Source of the DNA: Paenibacillus sp. Soil766
Lineage (GTDB): Bacteria > Bacillota > Bacilli > Paenibacillales > NBRC-103111
Length of the DNA stretch: 64,000 nt
Direction: 5' to 3'
Assembly: GCF_001428105.1 (NCBI RefSeq)
Contig: NZ_LMSJ01000058.1
Location: 246,513-310,512, forward strand
Part shown: in pieces, positions 28,101 to 35,980 of the stretch
Layout: every line of letters starts with the position of its first letter
Position numbering within the stretch: the first letter of the stretch is position 1
Made by a program: the position numbers and the translations under genes
Notes under the pieces: model-generated
Told to the model about the DNA's origin: nothing
The model's input: the letters and a program-made list of their open reading frames with translations, nothing else
The model's database searches: none

Positions 28101-28355
28101 AAAGCCCACAACGTATAGGACATACATGTAGCCAGGGGGATAATCCAGAAAATAATTTTTGGCATTCGTATATAAGTCCTTCAAACCTACCGTGTAAGCG
28201 CGGTCTGCCCAGGCCATGAACGTTCGCACGTCCGTATCATAACCCACCCATGTGGTGGCCAATACAAGTCGAAGTATGAGAGCAATCAGAAGCATGAATC
28301 CTAAAAGAAAGAATGTATAGGGAGCTACTCCCCGTTGCTTGAACCAGCTGACCAT
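25113..28355 (-). CDS. Two-module GT-C glycosyltransferase (PMT family C-terminus)
   Basis: 1080-aa polytopic membrane protein with two glycosyltransferase-like halves. Residues about 1-425 are a multi-span GT-C module (VGYDTDVRTFMAWADRA, ANSAVWGQVDSFFML, KMHERYLHYGL). A cytoplasmic acidic linker and one more span follow. Residues about 490-625 resemble an F5/8 type C (discoidin) fold (ITRINSFAGVGEGAYSYWFS, ARYVKLVID). Residues about 640-1080 are a PMT/ArnT-like module (YFDEIYHARTAYEHL, ESTHPPLGK, then repeated spans). It should transfer sugar from a polyprenyl-phosphate donor on the outer face. ATG 28355 has AAGGAGAT 5 nt upstream. It is monocistronic; the acceptor is unknown. Confidence 0.88.
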   Translation of the reverse strand: MVSWFKQRGVAPYTFFLLGFMLLIALILRLVLATTWVGYDTDVRTFMAWADRAYTVGLKDLYTNAKNYFLDYPPGYMYVLYVVGFVHHKLSIPWESGSSLLILKLPAILADLGTVYLLFRLAISKHEGARSWKQALWIAALFAFNPAIWANSAVWGQVDSFFMLFIVATLLMQMKGKLPQAAFFIALALLLKPQALLFGIFLLLDVIRARNVMVWLLSVLTGIATMVVLALPFAMGRGYGWMIDLYSGTLASYPYASLNAFNLFALLGGNFVDINSGFWHLSYKWIGLVLMVLSILYVCLLYWLGKERRGAVLYISFLFITAMFMCMTKMHERYLHYGLLLALTSFIYLKDRRILWLFIGFSITHFINIGDVLLRSFHQDYHIPRYNSLMLTISAINVMMFVYACILGWRLFVKSDQDETMEETKPLVDNKLEVLPAEDDPQVKATNVRETSLWKAVFHPTEDHIERSKRGRFFSRKDALYLGALVVVYTIIALFHLGGHKDPTTFWQPSRGGETVIADLGSPHQITRINSFAGVGEGAYSYWFSKDGEQWQDAMAVKSDHTKVFTWHTVEANKEARYVKLVIDTQESAKLHLHEIGIFGDGGTTPLPIASVKEVDVDASDKGTTEHLFDEASVVPYTPSYMNGTYFDEIYHARTAYEHLNKIEPYESTHPPLGKIFISIGINVFGLNPFGWRIIGTLFGVGMIPIMYVFAKRMFGRSEYALIAAFLLSFDFMHFAQTRISTIDVYGVFFIMLMFYFMYRYTTLSFFREKLWATLIPLGLSGLFFGIGAASKWIVIYGGAGLAVLLFISLWERYREYQFAKRVLRENSRDEWEVEESESVYEDLLSAEESTKLLRVQKLFVRNTLLTILWCVLMFVIVPLGVYTLSYIPFMMVPGPGHQLKDVVTYQVHMYKYHKDLVATHPFSSPWWEWPMMIRPIWYYQAKLMPQGMLSSIVSFGNPLVWWPGFLAVLMSFYLAFKRKDKLLRVLLIAYCSQYLPWMLVPRLTFIYHYFAMVPFLVLILTYYIKDYLEQDPLQRRRWVYGYLAAVFVLFALFYPILSGMIIPAKYSFFLRWMPGWNFF

Positions 28356-28414
28356 GCGACATCTCCTTAGCTTTGAACTATCCTCATTATACCTGTCCAC
28401 ACTCTTGCAGAAAA

Positions 28415-28445
28415 GGAAAAAAGCACCGACGATTAGTCAGTGCTT
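28415..28445 (-). terminator. Terminator of the 75-aa gene
   Basis: AAGCACTGAC pairs with GTCGGTGCTT around TAATC, followed by six T residues on the minus strand. The stem contains the stop codon of the gene at 28437-28664. Confidence 0.85.
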
Positions 28446-28664
28446 GGGTTCAATCTTTTCGATGCGCTCACAAATGTCATGCAACCACTCATAATCCCCT
28501 GTCAGGGAGGCGCAGAGCGATAAATTTTCTAGTTTTAACCTGTTCCAAACATAGGTCGCATTAGCTTCCATGCATAGCATTAATTCCTCTTGCTCGCCTC
28601 GAGTTAGCTCCCGGGCTCTGCGTAGTGTCCATAATTCCGCCATACGTTGATGAACGGCTAACAT
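28437..28664 (-). CDS. Small helical protein, Paenibacillus type, 75 aa
   Basis: 75-aa predicted helical protein (MLAVHQRMAELWTLRRAREL..., then LKLENLSLCASLTGDYEWLH). I recall similar small proteins starting LAVHQRxAELW from Paenibacillus genomes but know no function. The start at 28664 has GGGAGG 8 nt upstream; the frame is open 12 codons further up without such a signal. It has its own terminator. The 200-nt gap to the next gene holds only that gene's terminator. Confidence 0.7.
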   Translation of the reverse strand: MLAVHQRMAELWTLRRARELTRGEQEELMLCMEANATYVWNRLKLENLSLCASLTGDYEWLHDICERIEKIEPKH

Positions 28665-28802
28665 CGTTGTTACCTCCCTGCTCCATGGAGTCGCTTTCAT
28701 TAGCTAGTATGGACAAAGTAAGGAGACTCGAAACAGGAAATCATCAAAGTCTACCTGAGTGCCTTACTCTATTATTGTCATTGCTTTATGTGAATGAAGA
28801 AA

Positions 28803-28828
28803 GCAAGAGAGCTCGTCCGCTCTCTTGC
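28803..28828 (-). terminator. Terminator of the 63-aa gene
   Basis: Perfect GCAAGAGAGC/GCTCTCTTGC stem with a 6-nt loop, followed by TTTCTT on the minus strand. Confidence 0.78.
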
Positions 28829-28858
28829 TATTCTATTGCTTTCAATTAGGCATAATCA

Positions 28859-29050
28859 TTAAGGAATATGAACCACAGCAATTTTATCAATTGGGAAATA
28901 GAATACTGTACCAGCGCCATTCGCAATAACAACATTACCGTTTTGGATACCTAGAAATCTACCTTGATGATTCGGTGTAGTACCTGCGTGAATTGTGATA
29001 ACTGTTCCAAGTCCAACATGAGCCAAAGTAGCATATACGGAGCAACTCAT
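28859..29050 (-). CDS. Small beta-rich protein, 63 aa
   Basis: 63-aa protein starting MSCSVYATLAHVGLG with a strongly beta-like pattern (TVITIHAG, GRFLGIQNGNVVIANG, TVFYFPIDKIAVVHIP). The layout recalls Sm-like/DUF2642 modules of Bacillales spore-coat proteins, where a short barrel ends in a phrase like PLSKI; this is weak resemblance only. GAAGGGAGG precedes the ATG at 29050; the in-frame ATG at 29158 has none. A terminator follows the stop. Confidence 0.65.
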   Translation of the reverse strand: MSCSVYATLAHVGLGTVITIHAGTTPNHQGRFLGIQNGNVVIANGAGTVFYFPIDKIAVVHIP

Positions 29051-29178
29051 TGTGTTTTCCTCCCTTCGAACTTTATATGATATCTTATGCATGCTCTTTA
29101 TTTTTGATATAGACAAATGAATACTAGGGTGCGTATATTTTGAGATTAATGAGTTCAAGTAGGTTATTAAAAATAGAA

Positions 29179-29222
29179 AAGAACCCTTTCAATCTCAATA
29201 AATTGAGATCGAAAGGGTTCTT
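29179..29222. terminator. Terminator of the DGQHR gene pair
   Basis: AAGAACCCTTTCAATCTCAA pairs with TTGAGATCGAAAGGGTTCTT (one mismatch) around TAAA; TTTTC follows on the minus strand, 9 nt past the stop at 29231. Confidence 0.88.
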
Positions 29223-29230
29223 GGGCTTTC

Positions 29231-30406
29231 TTATGCAGAGGATACTTCTTCGGAATCACTAGCGGAATCCGTGCCTTCTAGGAAGAATTGCACGAGTTTC
29301 ACATGTTTTTTCAACGATTTCTCGTGAATAAGGTTGATTTTGCCATTATCCAACGAGCCGAATACATAGATTAGCTCTTCGTTGTCATGTGACCAATCGA
29401 AGCCCTCTAGCAATTGTAAAGACTGAGTCCACTCATCATTGTATTCGCCATTCGGGAATAAGAAGCGATTCGCATACAGTGCAATACTCTCTTGAATTAC
29501 ACGATTCGCGGAAGTATATTGCGCCAATCCTGGTTGCTCTGGCATCATTGGCAGAATCGTATTGAAGAATTGATGCAAGATTTCAACATAAGTTGATGGA
29601 TCATGTCTAATTTTACGTTGCAGTTCATAAGAAGGCTGCATTCTACCAGAGAAAAGCATCGTCGCCGTCGCATACAACCAGCTGAAACATGTAAAGTTAC
29701 GGTTAAAGGAGGTCAAATTACTACGTCTCTCCACACCTGCTGCCTTCAGATACACATTATGATCCACAACTTGCTGAATAACCAGATTAAGCGGATCGAT
29801 AGAATCGAAGGAATGTCCGAGTTCCTTACTAACTAGCTGCACTTTGGAGTTGATATCGCCAAATAGCTGCTGTTCTTCTTCCTCCGTTAAGCCGATATAG
29901 ATTTGCACAGCAAGCTGTGTTTCCATCAGGTCCAAACGTCTGCCTTCAAGTTGATTAATCGTGCCTTCTGTTTCCTCAACCTCTTGCTTAACTTCTGCAT
30001 CATCACTAAACTTCCGTTGCTTAATTTTCAGCAGCGCCAGCTTCTTCTCGTAGCGACGTACTTCTTTCTGCATCTGATCATTCACATAACCAAGGGCTAG
30101 GATCCGATGCTGACCATCCAGGATGGAAAGCTTCGAGCCATGGCGCAATAGGAACTCCTTCGCACCCTTAGAGAGTTGATTCACCTCGCGAAGCGATAGA
30201 GTGACAGGACCGAAGAAAACATGGTCTAGCTCGCGTTCTTGCAAATAAGTAGAGATCTTCCGGCGCTGCATATTACTCAGCTTACGTTGAACCATCGGAT
30301 CGATCATCGTATAATTCAGCAAGTCCTGAACGCGCAAGGCTACAGTCGCGAGACCGAACTTTTCGCAGAAAGGATGGATAGTCATTTTTAGGCGTAATCC
30401 TTCCAT
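29231..30406 (-). CDS. DGQHR-domain (DndB-like) protein, second of pair
   Basis: 391-aa cytoplasmic protein of the DGQHR/DndB family. The signature LSILDGQHRILAL lies at about residue 100, in a ParB/sulfiredoxin-type fold. It is followed by a coiled-coil insertion (about 115-165), then EEEEQQLFGDINSKVQLVSK, the second conserved block. DndB represses the dnd phosphorothioation genes in characterised systems, but no dndACDE or nuclease gene lies nearby. Its start codon shares one base with the stop of the upstream paralogue (TAATG), so the two are translationally coupled. The C-terminal 20 residues are acidic. Molecular role unknown. Confidence 0.82.
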   Translation of the reverse strand: MEGLRLKMTIHPFCEKFGLATVALRVQDLLNYTMIDPMVQRKLSNMQRRKISTYLQERELDHVFFGPVTLSLREVNQLSKGAKEFLLRHGSKLSILDGQHRILALGYVNDQMQKEVRRYEKKLALLKIKQRKFSDDAEVKQEVEETEGTINQLEGRRLDLMETQLAVQIYIGLTEEEEQQLFGDINSKVQLVSKELGHSFDSIDPLNLVIQQVVDHNVYLKAAGVERRSNLTSFNRNFTCFSWLYATATMLFSGRMQPSYELQRKIRHDPSTYVEILHQFFNTILPMMPEQPGLAQYTSANRVIQESIALYANRFLFPNGEYNDEWTQSLQLLEGFDWSHDNEELIYVFGSLDNGKINLIHEKSLKKHVKLVQFFLEGTDSASDSEEVSSA

Positions 30407-31572
30407 TAGCTCACGTCCTCCTTATTAGCAAAACTAGCTTTATAGTCGTCAGCTTCACTGATCAGGAACGCATTCTGATCTTGATAGAAGCTCTTAATAT
30501 GGTTGTAAGCCTTCATGATCCGGGTACGTCTTGGCAGACGATCCTTCTCTTCCCCAGCATAAATACTATTCCAGTTCACATGCGGTAATATTTTCAATGC
30601 ATGCTCAAGTGCATAGCGATTAAAGCTGCCTGTTTTCGTCGCTTCTTCATGCATGAAGAGAGCTAACGCAATTTGGATATTCTCAGACCACACGATTTCA
30701 CCTTTAGTCGGTGAAGGTAAATGCGTCAATAATCCGTTGAAATATCCGCCAGCTAGCGAAATAAGCTCCTGCAGATCCTTATCTGCATATTGATAGTTGT
30801 TATTACGAGCTGCAGATTTCATTCGCCCTTCAAACAATCCCACTAGAATTTCAATTAACAAGTGGTAGGAGAATAAATACTCCGGCGACTTGCCGCGCTC
30901 GGAGAACATATCGACAGTCAGCTTCTGCATCGCAGGCGCTTTCGCTGCTAGCTCCGTGGCTGCTACATGATAGAATCGGCGTTGATCACGAAGAACAGCC
31001 AAGTTACCTCCAAGCTTACGAGGAAGCTTGTTAATGTCAGAGAACAATTGACGTTCCTGACGCGCATTAATGTCTAAATATGTCATAGTTGAGATAGGGA
31101 ACGCATATAAACGGCGTAGCTTCTCCGTAATCTCATCCATTTTATCATATTCACGGCGATCTTTGGCTCGTGCCATCTGACTTTGCAGCGTTTCCATAAT
31201 CCGTTGGAAAGCTGCTAAGCGATGCTGACCGTCAACAACATACAATTTCTCAATTGGCTGTAAGCGGAGGGCTTGTTGGTCTTCATCATAATGTCCTGCG
31301 CCTCTTGCTGAGAAAATGATGCCAGGGAAATAGATTGGCTGGCGATCTTCCAAATATAAATTCACATAGTCAATTAACTTAGAGAGGTTCCGCGGAATGA
31401 TCGCACGTTGTACTTCTAAATCCACCTCAAAAATAGAAAATAGTTTGCTAATAGGTAATGTAGCAGCGATTGTCGCTTGACCGAACGTCTGTCCTAAAAT
31501 TCCGGGAATCTCTACGTACGATGACGGCTTCTGCTCAGCTAACAGCTCCGATAGTGAAGAAATGGCATCCAT
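30406..31572 (-). CDS. DGQHR-domain (DndB-like) protein, first of pair
   Basis: 388-aa paralogue of the downstream gene. The motif KLYVVDGQHRLAAFQ lies at about residue 113, followed by a helical insertion (QSQMARAKDRREYDKMDEI) and the matching block ARQERQLFSDINKLPRKLGG. Both copies keep the D-G-Q-H-R residues and the LFxDIN motif, so both are likely active folds. The N-terminal region differs between them. AAAGGGGTAAGTAT precedes the ATG. Operon of two, ended by a strong terminator. A complete Dnd, Dpd or restriction system is not present within 25 kb either side. Confidence 0.82.
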   Translation of the reverse strand: MDAISSLSELLAEQKPSSYVEIPGILGQTFGQATIAATLPISKLFSIFEVDLEVQRAIIPRNLSKLIDYVNLYLEDRQPIYFPGIIFSARGAGHYDEDQQALRLQPIEKLYVVDGQHRLAAFQRIMETLQSQMARAKDRREYDKMDEITEKLRRLYAFPISTMTYLDINARQERQLFSDINKLPRKLGGNLAVLRDQRRFYHVAATELAAKAPAMQKLTVDMFSERGKSPEYLFSYHLLIEILVGLFEGRMKSAARNNNYQYADKDLQELISLAGGYFNGLLTHLPSPTKGEIVWSENIQIALALFMHEEATKTGSFNRYALEHALKILPHVNWNSIYAGEEKDRLPRRTRIMKAYNHIKSFYQDQNAFLISEADDYKASFANKEDVS

Positions 31573-31663
31573 ATACTTACCCCTTTCAACGTATAAATTT
31601 TCGTCTCAACCTTATACCTAAATATGTCTCTCATTCTCCTATTTTTACCAAAATCTCTAACTT

Positions 31664-32839
31664 TCATTCTAAGGTCCGAAGCCAATCTCCTATTCGCCTT
31701 GCTGCCTCAAGTAATCGAGCTTCTTCTTGCACTAAAGCAATACGGACAAATCCTTCTCCTTCAGCGCCAAATGCATCGCCAGGTATGACAACAACACCTG
31801 TCTGAAATAACATTTCCCGGGAAATTTGTCGAGACGTCCACCCCTTAGGGATTGGAGCCCAAATAAACATCGTTGCTTTCGGCGGTGGAATGATCCAACC
31901 CGCATCATTTAGTGCCGAAATAAATAAATTTCGTCTTTTCTCATACCTACTTGAGACAGAATGATCGCTTTCCATATCTTCTTCTAATGCTGCAATACCT
32001 GCTGCTTGTATAGCCCCAAACACCCCGTAATCAATATTCGATTTCAGCGTCTTCAGTGCCTTAACGGCATCCTCATGACCGGTTAGAAATGCGATGCGAC
32101 AACCAGCCATATTGAAGCTTTTCGATAAAGAATGGAATTCAATAGCAACCTCCTTAGCACCTTCAATCTCCAAAATACTCATGGGTTTATAGCCATCAAA
32201 AGCCATTTCGGAATAGGCAAGATCATGTACTATAAGCAAATCATGCTTCTTCGCATATGAAATCAAATACTCAAAGAAAGCACGATCTGCAACAGCAGAC
32301 AACGGATTGCTTGGATAGTTAAGCAAGATGAATTTCGCCTTAGCAGCCACGTCATCTGGAATGTCTTCTAGTTGGGGTAAAAAATCATTTGCTGCACGCA
32401 GCGGTAATAAATAGGGGTCAACCCCTGCCAAAACAAGACTTGCCGAATATATAGGATAACCTGGATCAGGGACAATGGCTATATCCCCAGGATCACAGAT
32501 AGAAAGCGCTAAGTGAGCAAGCCCATCTTGTGAGCCCATTAAGGTTAAGATTTCCGTTTCAGCATTAAGCTGGACACCGAAGCGATAGTTATACCATTTG
32601 GCTACCGCTTCGCGAAAGGCCAAACTTCCTTCAGATGTTGGGTAACCGTAATGTGCAGGATTACGAACTGCCTCTGCCATTGCGTCCAAAATGCGATCAG
32701 AGGGAGGCAGGTCAGGACTTCCTATACCTAAATCTATGACGTCAACCCCTTGGTTCATAACCTCTCTCTTCCATTGCGCTACTTCCGAAAAAATAGCCGA
32801 GCCTAGCTGCTGCAGCCGTCTAGATCCTTTAAATGTCAT
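31664..32839 (-). CDS. Class I/II PLP aminotransferase
   Basis: 391-aa fold-type I aminotransferase. The PLP lysine lies in EFHSLSKSFNMAGCRIAF, the substrate-phosphate region is MGSQDGLAHLAL, and NYPSNP holds the conserved Asn-Pro. It resembles LL-diaminopimelate or aspartate aminotransferases (DLGIGSPDLPPS, YGYPTSEGSLAFREAVA), so amino-acid transamination is expected but the substrate is not determined. The start at 32839 has GAGGA 8 nt upstream. It lies 31 nt after the M50 protease gene and may be co-transcribed with it. Confidence 0.85.
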   Translation of the reverse strand: MTFKGSRRLQQLGSAIFSEVAQWKREVMNQGVDVIDLGIGSPDLPPSDRILDAMAEAVRNPAHYGYPTSEGSLAFREAVAKWYNYRFGVQLNAETEILTLMGSQDGLAHLALSICDPGDIAIVPDPGYPIYSASLVLAGVDPYLLPLRAANDFLPQLEDIPDDVAAKAKFILLNYPSNPLSAVADRAFFEYLISYAKKHDLLIVHDLAYSEMAFDGYKPMSILEIEGAKEVAIEFHSLSKSFNMAGCRIAFLTGHEDAVKALKTLKSNIDYGVFGAIQAAGIAALEEDMESDHSVSSRYEKRRNLFISALNDAGWIIPPPKATMFIWAPIPKGWTSRQISREMLFQTGVVVIPGDAFGAEGEGFVRIALVQEEARLLEAARRIGDWLRTLE

Positions 32840-32870
32840 GGATAGCTTCCTCATTATGTGAAATGTGATG

Positions 32871-33971
32871 TTAGGTAATGATGCCGACCTGATGAACAAG
32901 TCTTATCATATAAAGTAGAAATAAGATTAATACCAAATACGAAATCCCAAACTTCCAGCGAGTCTTAACGGGTACTTCATAATAACTCTCTTGCATCCCT
33001 AGTGGTGAGTACTCCACTTGAACCTGAAGACCTAGGTGCAAGCCGTCCTCTTTATTCATCCGTTCTGCTTTTACTAATTGCACTCTCTTCACAATCGCTT
33101 GCACAGGCAAATAGGCGTGCCCTTCGAATCCAATCGCTGGCCATGACATATTCAAGGTTTGTCGGCCCGCACCTGGTCCTTGCAATTCCGAATAGGTGAT
33201 ATAGTCCAAGTCACGCGTATGACTCTCACCTGGGATCATATAACCTTGTTGCAGCAAATGATTGGCTGGAAATTCGAATCGTGTAGCAACGGTTACGCGC
33301 TCTTCTTTGTGGCGATACCGCACGTATTTCTTGTACAAATCCCAGGCAAACATCGCCCATATGATCAAGAAAATAATCTTACTCGAGAAATAGCTATCGA
33401 GATACACAATGAGGATGAGCCCGCCAACTAAACCAACCAACCATAACCAGCGTGTTACGGCTGTTGAGATTCGCCCGCCATCCAAGGGGTGTATAGGCAG
33501 CAAGTTAATCAGATTCAGATAAAATGCAGCGTAGGCAACAGAAACGATCACTGCTGAATCCAAATACACACCTACACCAAAAGCGGCTACGCCTCCTAGA
33601 GTCCCTAGAACAGGACCTCCAATGCCTATGAAGGCTTCTGTCGCTGCATCCGTTGGATTTTTTTTCATCGTGATCAACGCACCGAGAAATGGGATGAAGA
33701 CCGGTGCTGAGACGGGTAAACCCTTCATCTTCGCTGCAAGCACATGACCTAACTCATGGATGAGGATCATAAGTACCAGGCCAATCGCAAACGGCAATGG
33801 CGCCAAGTACGCGTAAGCCCAGATCGTGATAAACATCGAGATGACAGCGCCGCCAACTTTCCCAAACTTCAAAGCGGCAAGCAGCAGCTTGCCTTGCGAT
33901 AAGAGAACAGCGATGAATCCGCCGATGGCCAGTGGTGACTTCTTGCGTGTTGGTTTCTGGTTGTCTTCCAC
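32871..33971 (-). CDS. M50-family site-2-type membrane metalloprotease
   Basis: 366-aa multi-span protein. The zinc motif HELGH is in LMILIHELGHVLAAKMKG, and the third ligand region is LLPIHPLDGGRI, both embedded in hydrophobic segments as in site-2 proteases. The C-terminal part is a soluble beta-rich domain (about residues 225-335) before a last membrane span. It could cleave a membrane-bound substrate; the target is unknown. The start is taken as GTG 33971, with AAGGGTGAT upstream, leaving a 7-nt gap from the preceding gene; a longer frame would overlap that gene. Confidence 0.85.
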   Translation of the reverse strand: MEDNQKPTRKKSPLAIGGFIAVLLSQGKLLLAALKFGKVGGAVISMFITIWAYAYLAPLPFAIGLVLMILIHELGHVLAAKMKGLPVSAPVFIPFLGALITMKKNPTDAATEAFIGIGGPVLGTLGGVAAFGVGVYLDSAVIVSVAYAAFYLNLINLLPIHPLDGGRISTAVTRWLWLVGLVGGLILIVYLDSYFSSKIIFLIIWAMFAWDLYKKYVRYRHKEERVTVATRFEFPANHLLQQGYMIPGESHTRDLDYITYSELQGPGAGRQTLNMSWPAIGFEGHAYLPVQAIVKRVQLVKAERMNKEDGLHLGLQVQVEYSPLGMQESYYEVPVKTRWKFGISYLVLILFLLYMIRLVHQVGIIT

Positions 33972-33978
33972 GTCCTTA

Positions 33979-34344
33979 TCACCCTTTCGCCCAAACGTCC
34001 TCAAACACATCTTCTTTGAAGCCTACGGTCACTTTGTGACCATCGGTTACAATAGGTCGCTTAATTAATCGCCCATTCGAAGCTAACAAATCAAGCATTT
34101 GTTCTTGTGACATACCTGGCAGCTTATCTTTCAAATTCATCTCTTTGTAAACATCCCCTGATGTATTGAAAAACTTCTTAATCGCAAAGCCACTTAGCTG
34201 AAGCAAATCTGCTAGCTCCTTCGCTGAAGGCGGCGTTTCAAATAGGGCGACCTGGTCTGTAATCTCAATTTCGTGTGCTTTCAGCCACTTTACTGTACTC
34301 CTGCACGTCCCACATTTATCGTAACCATACACTTTAACTCCCAC
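33979..34344 (-). CDS. ArsC/Spx-family thioredoxin-fold protein
   Basis: 121-aa protein of the ArsC/Spx/MgsR group. The redox-active CGTC motif is at residues 11-14 (VYGYDKCGTCRSTVKWL), and the family RPI loop is RLIKRPIVTDG. It is either a small reductase or a Spx-like RNA polymerase-binding regulator; the CxxC alone does not decide. GTG start with AAAGGAG 10 nt upstream. Probably the first gene of a unit with the M50 protease (7-nt gap). Confidence 0.85.
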   Translation of the reverse strand: MGVKVYGYDKCGTCRSTVKWLKAHEIEITDQVALFETPPSAKELADLLQLSGFAIKKFFNTSGDVYKEMNLKDKLPGMSQEQMLDLLASNGRLIKRPIVTDGHKVTVGFKEDVFEDVWAKG

Positions 34345-34435
34345 GTTGTAATAACTCCTTTATGCCGTATGATGATTAATTAGAACTAATTAAAATTTTG
34401 GGCTAATTGCTAAGGAAAGTCAAGTAATTGCAAAG

Positions 34436-34464
34436 AAAAACCATCCATAAATTGGCATGGTTTT
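34436..34464 (-). terminator. Terminator of the cobalamin operon
   Basis: AAAACCATGCC pairs with GGATGGTTTT (short bulge) around AATTTAT, followed by T residues on the minus strand, 8 nt after the rluA stop. Confidence 0.8.
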
Positions 34465-34471
34465 CGATTTT

Positions 34472-35413
34472 TTACCTTTTTTCGGCTAACCATTGCTCAA
34501 GTTCGGATAAATCGGCAGGTAACGGCGCGTTAAATTCGGTCCATTCCCTTGTACCTGGATGCACAAAGGCCAGTTTAAACGCATGCAACGCCTGACGATG
34601 CAACCGATCGCTGGCTTCAAGTTCAGCTGCATCGTCTCCGAACTGCTCCAGCGTGTACATCTTATCCCCTAACAGCGGATGGCCCAAATGGCGCATATGC
34701 ACACGAATCTGATGCGTACGACCCGTTTCCAGCCAAATTCGAACGAGTGCTCCCTTCTCGAATTGTCTCACAACCTCATAATGCGTCACCGCATGGTATC
34801 CATCGGGACGTACAATCCTTACATGAGGTTGCTCCGGATCCCGATCAATAGGCTCATTGATCGTCCCTGAAGGTGAGGCTACCGTGCCCCAGACGAATGC
34901 GAGGTACTCTTTTTTCACGAGATGCTGAATCATTTGCTCGGAAATTTGCTGATGTACATAAGGTGTTTTGGCAATGGCCAGGACGCCAGAGGTTTCTTGA
35001 TCTAGTCGATGTACCGGACGGAACCGGCACGTAATCCCCGCTTGCTGCCAGTGATACACGACCCCATTCGCAATCGTATTCACATAATGACCATGTGTTG
35101 GATGGACAATGATGCCCGCATCCTTAGCAAGGATGAGCAGATGCTCATCTTCGTGAAGAATATGCAGCGGGAGATCTTGAGGCAGAATATCCTCAGATTG
35201 CTCTTCTTCCATCCGAATTTCTACACGGTCGCCAGCCTTCACTTTGATATTGATGTACTGCCTTTCCCCGTTAACCGTAATCCCTTGCTCAGTAAGCTTG
35301 ATGCGAGATAACAATTTTCGTGAGACCATCAATCTTTTTTGCAGCACCGTTTTGAGAATAAAGCCTTCTTCCTCTGGCGGGACAACGTATACTAATGGTT
35401 CATAATAACTCAT
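34472..35413 (-). CDS. RluA-family pseudouridine synthase
   Basis: 313-aa RNA pseudouridine synthase. An S4-like RNA-binding domain covers about residues 10-75 (LMVSRKLLSRIKLTEQGITV), and the catalytic motif is HRLDQETSGVLAIAKT with the active-site Asp. GRTHQIRVHMRHLGHPLLGD is the RluA C-terminal signature. It modifies uridine in rRNA or tRNA; the target cannot be read from sequence. It is the last gene of the cobalamin operon, overlapping pduO by 4 nt (ATGA), an unexpected companion with no known link to corrinoids. Confidence 0.93.
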   Translation of the reverse strand: MSYYEPLVYVVPPEEEGFILKTVLQKRLMVSRKLLSRIKLTEQGITVNGERQYINIKVKAGDRVEIRMEEEQSEDILPQDLPLHILHEDEHLLILAKDAGIIVHPTHGHYVNTIANGVVYHWQQAGITCRFRPVHRLDQETSGVLAIAKTPYVHQQISEQMIQHLVKKEYLAFVWGTVASPSGTINEPIDRDPEQPHVRIVRPDGYHAVTHYEVVRQFEKGALVRIWLETGRTHQIRVHMRHLGHPLLGDKMYTLEQFGDDAAELEASDRLHRQALHAFKLAFVHPGTREWTEFNAPLPADLSELEQWLAEKR

Positions 35414-35979
35414 GATTTACGTTTAAACACCTCAGCACTGCGTATGTATTCTACATCAGCAATTCCCTCACGGAAGTTTGCTGTACGAGCAATCGTGAAG
35501 AAAAAGTCCGACAACCGGTTCAAATATCGGCGAACCTCGGGATTAATCTCCTGTGTGCGGGCAAGTGTAACGACAAGACGTTCGGCTCTCCGGCAAACCG
35601 TACGACAAACATGTAACGAAGAGGATACCGTCCCGCCACCAGGCAAAATAAAACGAGTGATATCTGGCGTCACGGCGTCATATTTATCAATCCAAACTTC
35701 TAACGCATCTACCATATCTGCCGTTACTTTATAAGGGTGCAAATCCTGTTTCAGCAGCGCAAGATCGGAACCGCAGTCAAACAACTCATGTTGAACCTGC
35801 AGCAACTCAGGCAATAAATCCGGGTATTTCTGCGGATCCATGAAGCTCATCGCTTGACCTAGAAAGCTATTCAGCTCATCTGTCGTTCCATAGGCCTCGA
35901 CGCGATCATCATCTTTGTCCACACGTCCACCAATCACACCAGTTTGGCCAGCATCTCCCGTACGCGTATAAATTTTCAT
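35410..35979 (-). CDS. pduO: ATP:cob(I)alamin adenosyltransferase, PduO type
   Basis: 189-aa enzyme that transfers adenosyl from ATP to cob(I)alamin or its precursor. The N-terminal MKIYTRTGDAGQTGVIGG is the ATP loop, and the trimer-site motif VCRRAERLV with RYLNRLSDFFFTIAR is fully conserved for the PduO family. It supplies coenzyme B12. It begins 1 nt after cobQ ends and overlaps the next gene by 4 nt, so it belongs firmly in the B12 operon. Confidence 0.94.
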   Translation of the reverse strand: MKIYTRTGDAGQTGVIGGRVDKDDDRVEAYGTTDELNSFLGQAMSFMDPQKYPDLLPELLQVQHELFDCGSDLALLKQDLHPYKVTADMVDALEVWIDKYDAVTPDITRFILPGGGTVSSSLHVCRTVCRRAERLVVTLARTQEINPEVRRYLNRLSDFFFTIARTANFREGIADVEYIRSAEVFKRKS

Positions 35980-35980
35980 C

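Noticed and set aside
29231-31572. A complete phosphorothioation or restriction locus
   Set aside because: Only the two DGQHR genes are present; no cysteine desulfurase, ATPase, sulfurtransferase or nuclease genes of those systems lie near.
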